Source: Nematostella vectensis (lineage: Eukaryota > Cnidaria > Anthozoa > Actiniaria > Edwardsiidae). Taken from it: a stretch of DNA of 64,000 nt. The notes below the pieces were generated by a model. That model was given only the letters and a program-made list of their open reading frames with translations, searched no databases and was not told the DNA's origin. This document shows positions 62,001-64,000 of the stretch, piece after piece. Location of the stretch: the NCBI RefSeq assembly GCF_932526225.1, contig NC_064042.1:8900540-8964539 (forward strand), given 5' to 3'. How positions within the stretch are numbered: the first letter of the stretch is position 1; every line of letters starts with the position of its first letter. Position numbers and translations under genes: made by a program.

Positions 62001-63977
62001 CACAAAGTACTCTTTAAGAAAAGAAAAGGAAATTACAATAGTGAGTAAAGCGAACAAAATTTCAATAAATACGCTTATGACAAACCTGCTGTCCGTAAGA
62101 TCATCGATGCTCTGCAGAAAAAAAGGGAAAAAAAATTGAGAAAATGAGTCTTCATGATTCCTTATGTGTCCTTATATTTCCTACCCTTGTCTTACGCGTT
62201 TTTTCACGCGCGTTGGCTTTCACGCTACATTTTTACGCGCGTTATGTTTCGCAATTCCCTATCACGTGTGTTGCCTTTCACGTTGTTTGTCGACGCATAT
62301 TGTCACGTTCACGCATGTTAAATTTCGCTATTCTAAAAGACTGCGCGTATTCTTTGGCTAGAAATACGCATTGTTTTTTTTTCCTTGTCTTAAAGCGCAG
62401 TATCCTGAAGTGCATTGATTCGCGTTTGCTCTTCACACGCATTGTTTATCGCACTGTGGTTGCGCAAAGTGTTACCTACTGATAGTAGGTACACATTTAC
62501 TATAATCACAAATACGAGAAGTTTGTACTCACCATTACTCCTCTAGTTAGCTTGCGCCCTTCCCTTGTCATCTAAAAAAATAACTAATTATTTCCAATTG
62601 TGACGCGATAGATCAGTGGTACGGGCTTCGCTTCTCAAGCAATAGGGCAGGGGTTCGAACCGTGGTCAGATCAACTTGGGATTTTTTCAGAGGTGTAATA
62701 GACCTGGCTCTCTACACTGGGGACTGTGAATCCCTCGTCTTCGCGGATAAGGACGTTAAGCCAGATGTCCCGTCTCTCATCGCACATCATTAACCTGTAT
62801 TGGGGGATGTAAAAGAGCCACTGGGGACGCTTGCCCGTGGTACCATCTTCAGTGACAATGCTTACACACTAACTCACTCATGTTTGTAAACTGCGTGGAG
62901 TAGTCCGTATCTACACACTGACGGGTTAAGTCAGTCACATGTGAAGCGCATTTGATCATTTCGTATGTTAAAGTGCGCTAAACAAATGACAAACATTTCA
63001 TTTCATTTTATGACGGCTTCTACTGGTGACTTTTAAGGGCCACCTGAGGCTCTCTCATTAACTTTACACCATTCAAAGACCTCAATTTCACTCACTCTCA
63101 GATGTGCATTGACCATGTCCAGAATGCAGTACTCCGGGGATGGGTAATTCCTGGTCCGTCGACGCTTACTGACCATCTCATCTGATGTAGTTCTGGAATG
63201 TTCCAGATGACAAAGAATAAACTCTATGCGTTGAATAGCCATAGCCACGGGGTACAACCACCTCCTTCCCCCTCCCTCACCAACACCACTCTTTTCTCAG
63301 ACAGACTGATATTATAGAAGAAAAGTATTAGAGATGAAATCATTCATTCACCTATCATATATGTTTCATATATTAGGTTGTGTCATTCAAAAACAACAAA
63401 CAAAGCCAGAAGTCCCAATCCATTTAAATCAATTTAGTTAGTTTTGGCCAGCGCTCAACACCATCAGCTACCCCTAATCTTTTCTACAGGTTTAGTCACA
63501 TCACATGTATACCATTTTCTTTACTACCACAATGTAAACAAACTTGATGCTTGATTCAATGGTTATACTAGATAAGTAACTTATATAGTCTACTTACTCA
63601 GTGGTAGTAGGGCTGGGGGAAGACTAAAAATAAAACAGAAAGATAAAATAAGATTTTTGCTTCTCTGGACCAGTGTGTAACATGGTCAATCAGGACAATG
63701 TTGACAAGTATTTTGACAGGAAAGGGGTGCGACACCATAACTTTCTTACCTCTGGTGTAGAGATGGGTTTGCGGCGGAGGGAGCGTGTGTAACATGGTCA
63801 ATCAGGACAATAATGTTGACAAGTTTTTGGACAGGAAAGTGGTGCGACACCATGACTTTCTTACCTCTGGTGTAGAGATGGGTTTGCGGCGGAGGGAGTG
63901 TATGTAACATGGTCAATCAGGACAATGTTGACAAGTTTTTTGACAGGAAAGGGGTACAATTCCATGACTTTCTTACC
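48593..63977 (-). CDS. Calponin-homology-like plus ankyrin-repeat protein, N-terminus outside window
   Basis: Thirty-two exons join with consistent phases and no stop (892 residues): 63598-63623, 63096-63192, 62533-62571, 62086-62111, 61943-62011, 61579-61660, 61257-61346, 60856-60982, 60681-60760, 60510-60568, 59254-59299, 58670-58768, 58090-58180, 57766-57807, 57200-57276, 56545-56594, 56376-56472, 56058-56153, 55742-55852, 55256-55355, 55036-55156, 54736-54799, 54112-54201, 53801-53920, 52653-52766, 52302-52363, 52084-52164, 51309-51386, 50394-50557, 49759-49788, 49330-49416, 48593-48756. The N-terminal part (SIDDLTDSRVLCALVNSF, RWTINLALQTANQMF) resembles a CH domain; a charged helical linker follows; the C-terminal half has ankyrin repeats (GNTALHMACRHGHF, GNTPLHVKCYGE, GLMPIHCCAMQG, TALHLSAGL). 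The tail ends KNASY. I do not recognise a named orthologue. Confidence 0.85.
48990..49329. repeat. Tandem array on donor side of exon 49330-49416
   Basis: About six imperfect units with GAGACTACTTACTAACAAGT, CTACTGATAGTTACGCCTAC and CTAGTTACGCCCACCTGC. It starts at the donor of the ankyrin-gene exon. Several units contain AGTAAGTAG on the minus strand, a decoy donor. Confidence 0.85.
49410..49575. repeat. Array copying an exon start plus acceptor
   Basis: On the minus strand each ~27-bp unit reads TGTTCCCTAG then GTCTAACTGCGTTC, matching the true acceptor and first codons of exon 49330-49416. At least five extra CTAG|GTCT acceptor copies lie upstream of the real one. Confidence 0.85.
49838..49905. 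mobile_element. CCGTAGC-type element end fragment
   Basis: GGGCCGTAGCAGGGGGTGGGG and GTGCCCCCCAATATT match the family seen at 12433-12601. Only one end is present; it directly abuts the array that starts at about 49905. Confidence 0.4.
49905..50440. repeat. Array copying ankyrin exon end plus donor
   Basis: Five full ~58-bp units plus shorter ones follow exon 50394-50557. Each full unit repeats the last coding bases (minus strand GCTAGCATGCTCATAGAGCA) and the donor AAG|GTAA. The repeated peptide would be QANNMYAASMLIEQG, part of an ankyrin helix. Confidence 0.9.
51640..52090. repeat. 35-bp array starting at a splice donor
   Basis: About twelve units of GTGTGTGAACGCACCATGGT and AATGGCTAAGAACGG. 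On the minus strand each includes CCATG|GTGCGTT, identical to the junction at the end of exon 52084-52164. Only about five exon bases are shared. Confidence 0.9.
52385..52652. repeat. CACGTG-rich array on donor side of exon 52653
   Basis: Two to three units of about 120 bp with TCTACCACATATC, AAGCACGTGGACAGC and CGGGTAAAACACGTGA. Multiple CACGTG E-box palindromes. It begins at the donor of the ankyrin exon 52653-52766. Confidence 0.75.
53022..53241. repeat. ATA/ATAGTA microsatellite
   Basis: About 70 bp of (ATA)n, a short (ACAATA) bridge, then about 125 bp of perfect (AGTAAT)n, then (ATA)n again. The open frames (poly-Ile/Val) are artefacts. Intronic in the ankyrin gene. Confidence 0.95.
54283..54490. 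mobile_element. Small MITE with GCCAAATTC ends
   Basis: Left GCCAAATTCTTTGTTGTG and right GCGCAACAACAGATTCGGC are imperfect inverted ends. The right end resembles GCGCAACAACGAATTTGGCT at about 18530 in the homeobox intron. Confidence 0.5.
54836..54996. mobile_element. MITE family A, decayed copy 4
   Basis: Interior and right end match the copy at 25527-25759 in orientation (TGACAATTTAGAG, GGTTGAGGTTTCTGTCGGCC, right end AAATGGTGAGATTGCCGCTT). The left TIR is missing. Confidence 0.65.
55390..55741. repeat. About 60-bp array rich in ACGTGACGT
   Basis: Imperfect units with GTCTTTACGTGACGTATCGT and TTTTGTTGTTGTAATGG. It occupies the intron directly after the donor of exon 55742-55852. CRE-like TGACGT cores recur. 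Confidence 0.75.
56655..56985. repeat. Array with recurrent GATTGG (inverted CCAAT)
   Basis: About ten copies of TTCTGATTGGTT separated by TCCATTGTTGTTTGTTTGCG-like spacers, in the ankyrin-gene intron between 56594 and 57200. Each copy contains an inverted CCAAT box core. Confidence 0.75.
57000..57199. repeat. Array on donor side of exon 57200-57276
   Basis: About five units of 35-40 bp with GGGGTAATGCTACT, GAGCAATG and CTTTTATATGGGG. It begins at the donor of the exon and so follows the same placement as other arrays in this gene. Confidence 0.7.
57420..57715. repeat. 10-bp GTTGCGAGTG array
   Basis: About 29 copies of AGTAGTTGCG/AGTGGTTGCG variants. Open frames here encode Thr-Arg-Asn-His repeats and are artefacts. 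Confidence 0.9.
58905..59210. repeat. Dispersed ~310-bp repeat, copy 2 (inverted)
   Basis: Reverse-complement relative of 4563-4870 with about 80-85% apparent identity by eye. It lies in the ankyrin-gene intron between exons 58670-58768 and 59254-59299. Confidence 0.75.
59440..60065. repeat. 61-bp satellite with GCGCGC motifs
   Basis: About ten copies of TTGATGACGCGCGTTTGATT, ATCATTTGCGCGCATTGCTC and ATTGTTTTCTCACAATTCAA. CpG-rich GACGCGCG and TTTGCGCGC blocks alternate with AT-rich spacers. Intronic in the ankyrin gene. Confidence 0.9.
61125..61256. repeat. Two-unit repeat at donor of exon 61257-61346
   Basis: On the minus strand GACAGAATCATTGCTTCACA follows GAACAGAATTATTGCGTCAC, each with a GGTTA-C-TTCAC continuation, about 65 bp apart. 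The first copy begins just after the donor GTAAG. A small early-stage duplication. Confidence 0.6.
62603..63003 (+). mobile_element. tRNA-derived SINE
   Basis: The head resembles a tRNA promoter: A-box-like TAGATCAGTGGTA and, 35-45 bases on, B-box GGGGTTCGAACCG. A ~300-bp body follows and the 3' end is AAGTGCGCTAAACAAATGAC with CATTTCATTTCATTTT. It is antisense within the CH-ankyrin gene. Confidence 0.75.
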
Positions 63978-64000
63978 TCTGGTGTATAGATAGGAGTGCG
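63740..64000. repeat. 112-115 bp tandem repeat carrying exon end and donor
   Basis: Three units with (minus strand) CAAACCCATCTCTACACCAG then AG|GTAAGAAAGT. Donors map at 63748-63749, 63863-63864 and 63975-63976. The left two units have no AG acceptor before the exon-like part; the right-most unit differs upstream and probably is the true exon (ending TPE), continuing past the window. Confidence 0.75.

Overview
This is intron-rich animal genomic DNA, most like an anthozoan cnidarian (sea anemone type). I infer this from the short coding exons with GT-AG introns, the vertebrate-like exon structures, the secreted FG-GAP/VCBS-type proteins and the dense cover of short inverted-repeat transposons. 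No bacterial operon, CRISPR array, phage or rRNA is visible. Species assignment is an inference. All gene models were built by hand by joining exons with compatible splice phases.

Layout: 1-2.9 kb is intergenic and holds a TA-flanked transposon containing a 37-bp array. 3.0-12.8 kb (minus) carries two tandem paralogues of a secreted six-repeat FG-GAP/VCBS protein, each with five exons and identical phases. 12.8-17.7 kb is a transposon graveyard, including a TIR element with 8-bp target duplications that a solo LTR has split. 17.7-22.6 kb (minus) is a two-exon homeobox gene with an eh1 repressor motif and a 4-kb intron full of MITEs. 26.1-29.0 kb (minus) is an NCK-type SH3-SH3-SH3-SH2 adaptor. 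31.9-36.7 kb (minus) is UBAC2 (rhomboid-like membrane protein with a UBA domain), nine exons, one of whose introns looks U12-type (AT-AG). 39.9-43.2 kb (minus) is a class II aldolase/adducin-family enzyme. 44.2-48.3 kb (plus) is a kynurenine formamidase (AFMID-like), divergent from the aldolase across a ~1 kb shared promoter interval. 48.6-64 kb (minus) is a 32-exon gene for a protein with an N-terminal calponin-homology-like domain and C-terminal ankyrin repeats; its 5' end lies beyond the window.

The most striking signal is a recurrent relation between minisatellites and splice sites. In at least three genes the intronic tandem array starts at an exon edge. In the clearest cases each repeat unit carries a copy of the exon end plus its splice site: the aldolase exon with the HxH motif (13 donor copies), the ankyrin exon at 50.4 kb (donors), the exon at 49.4 kb (acceptors), AFMID at 47.6 kb, and the right edge of the window. 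This looks like a systematic local process rather than chance.

The genes have no obvious common pathway. NCK is an SH2/SH3 signalling adaptor, UBAC2 is tied to ER protein handling, AFMID acts in tryptophan catabolism and the homeobox protein is a transcription factor.
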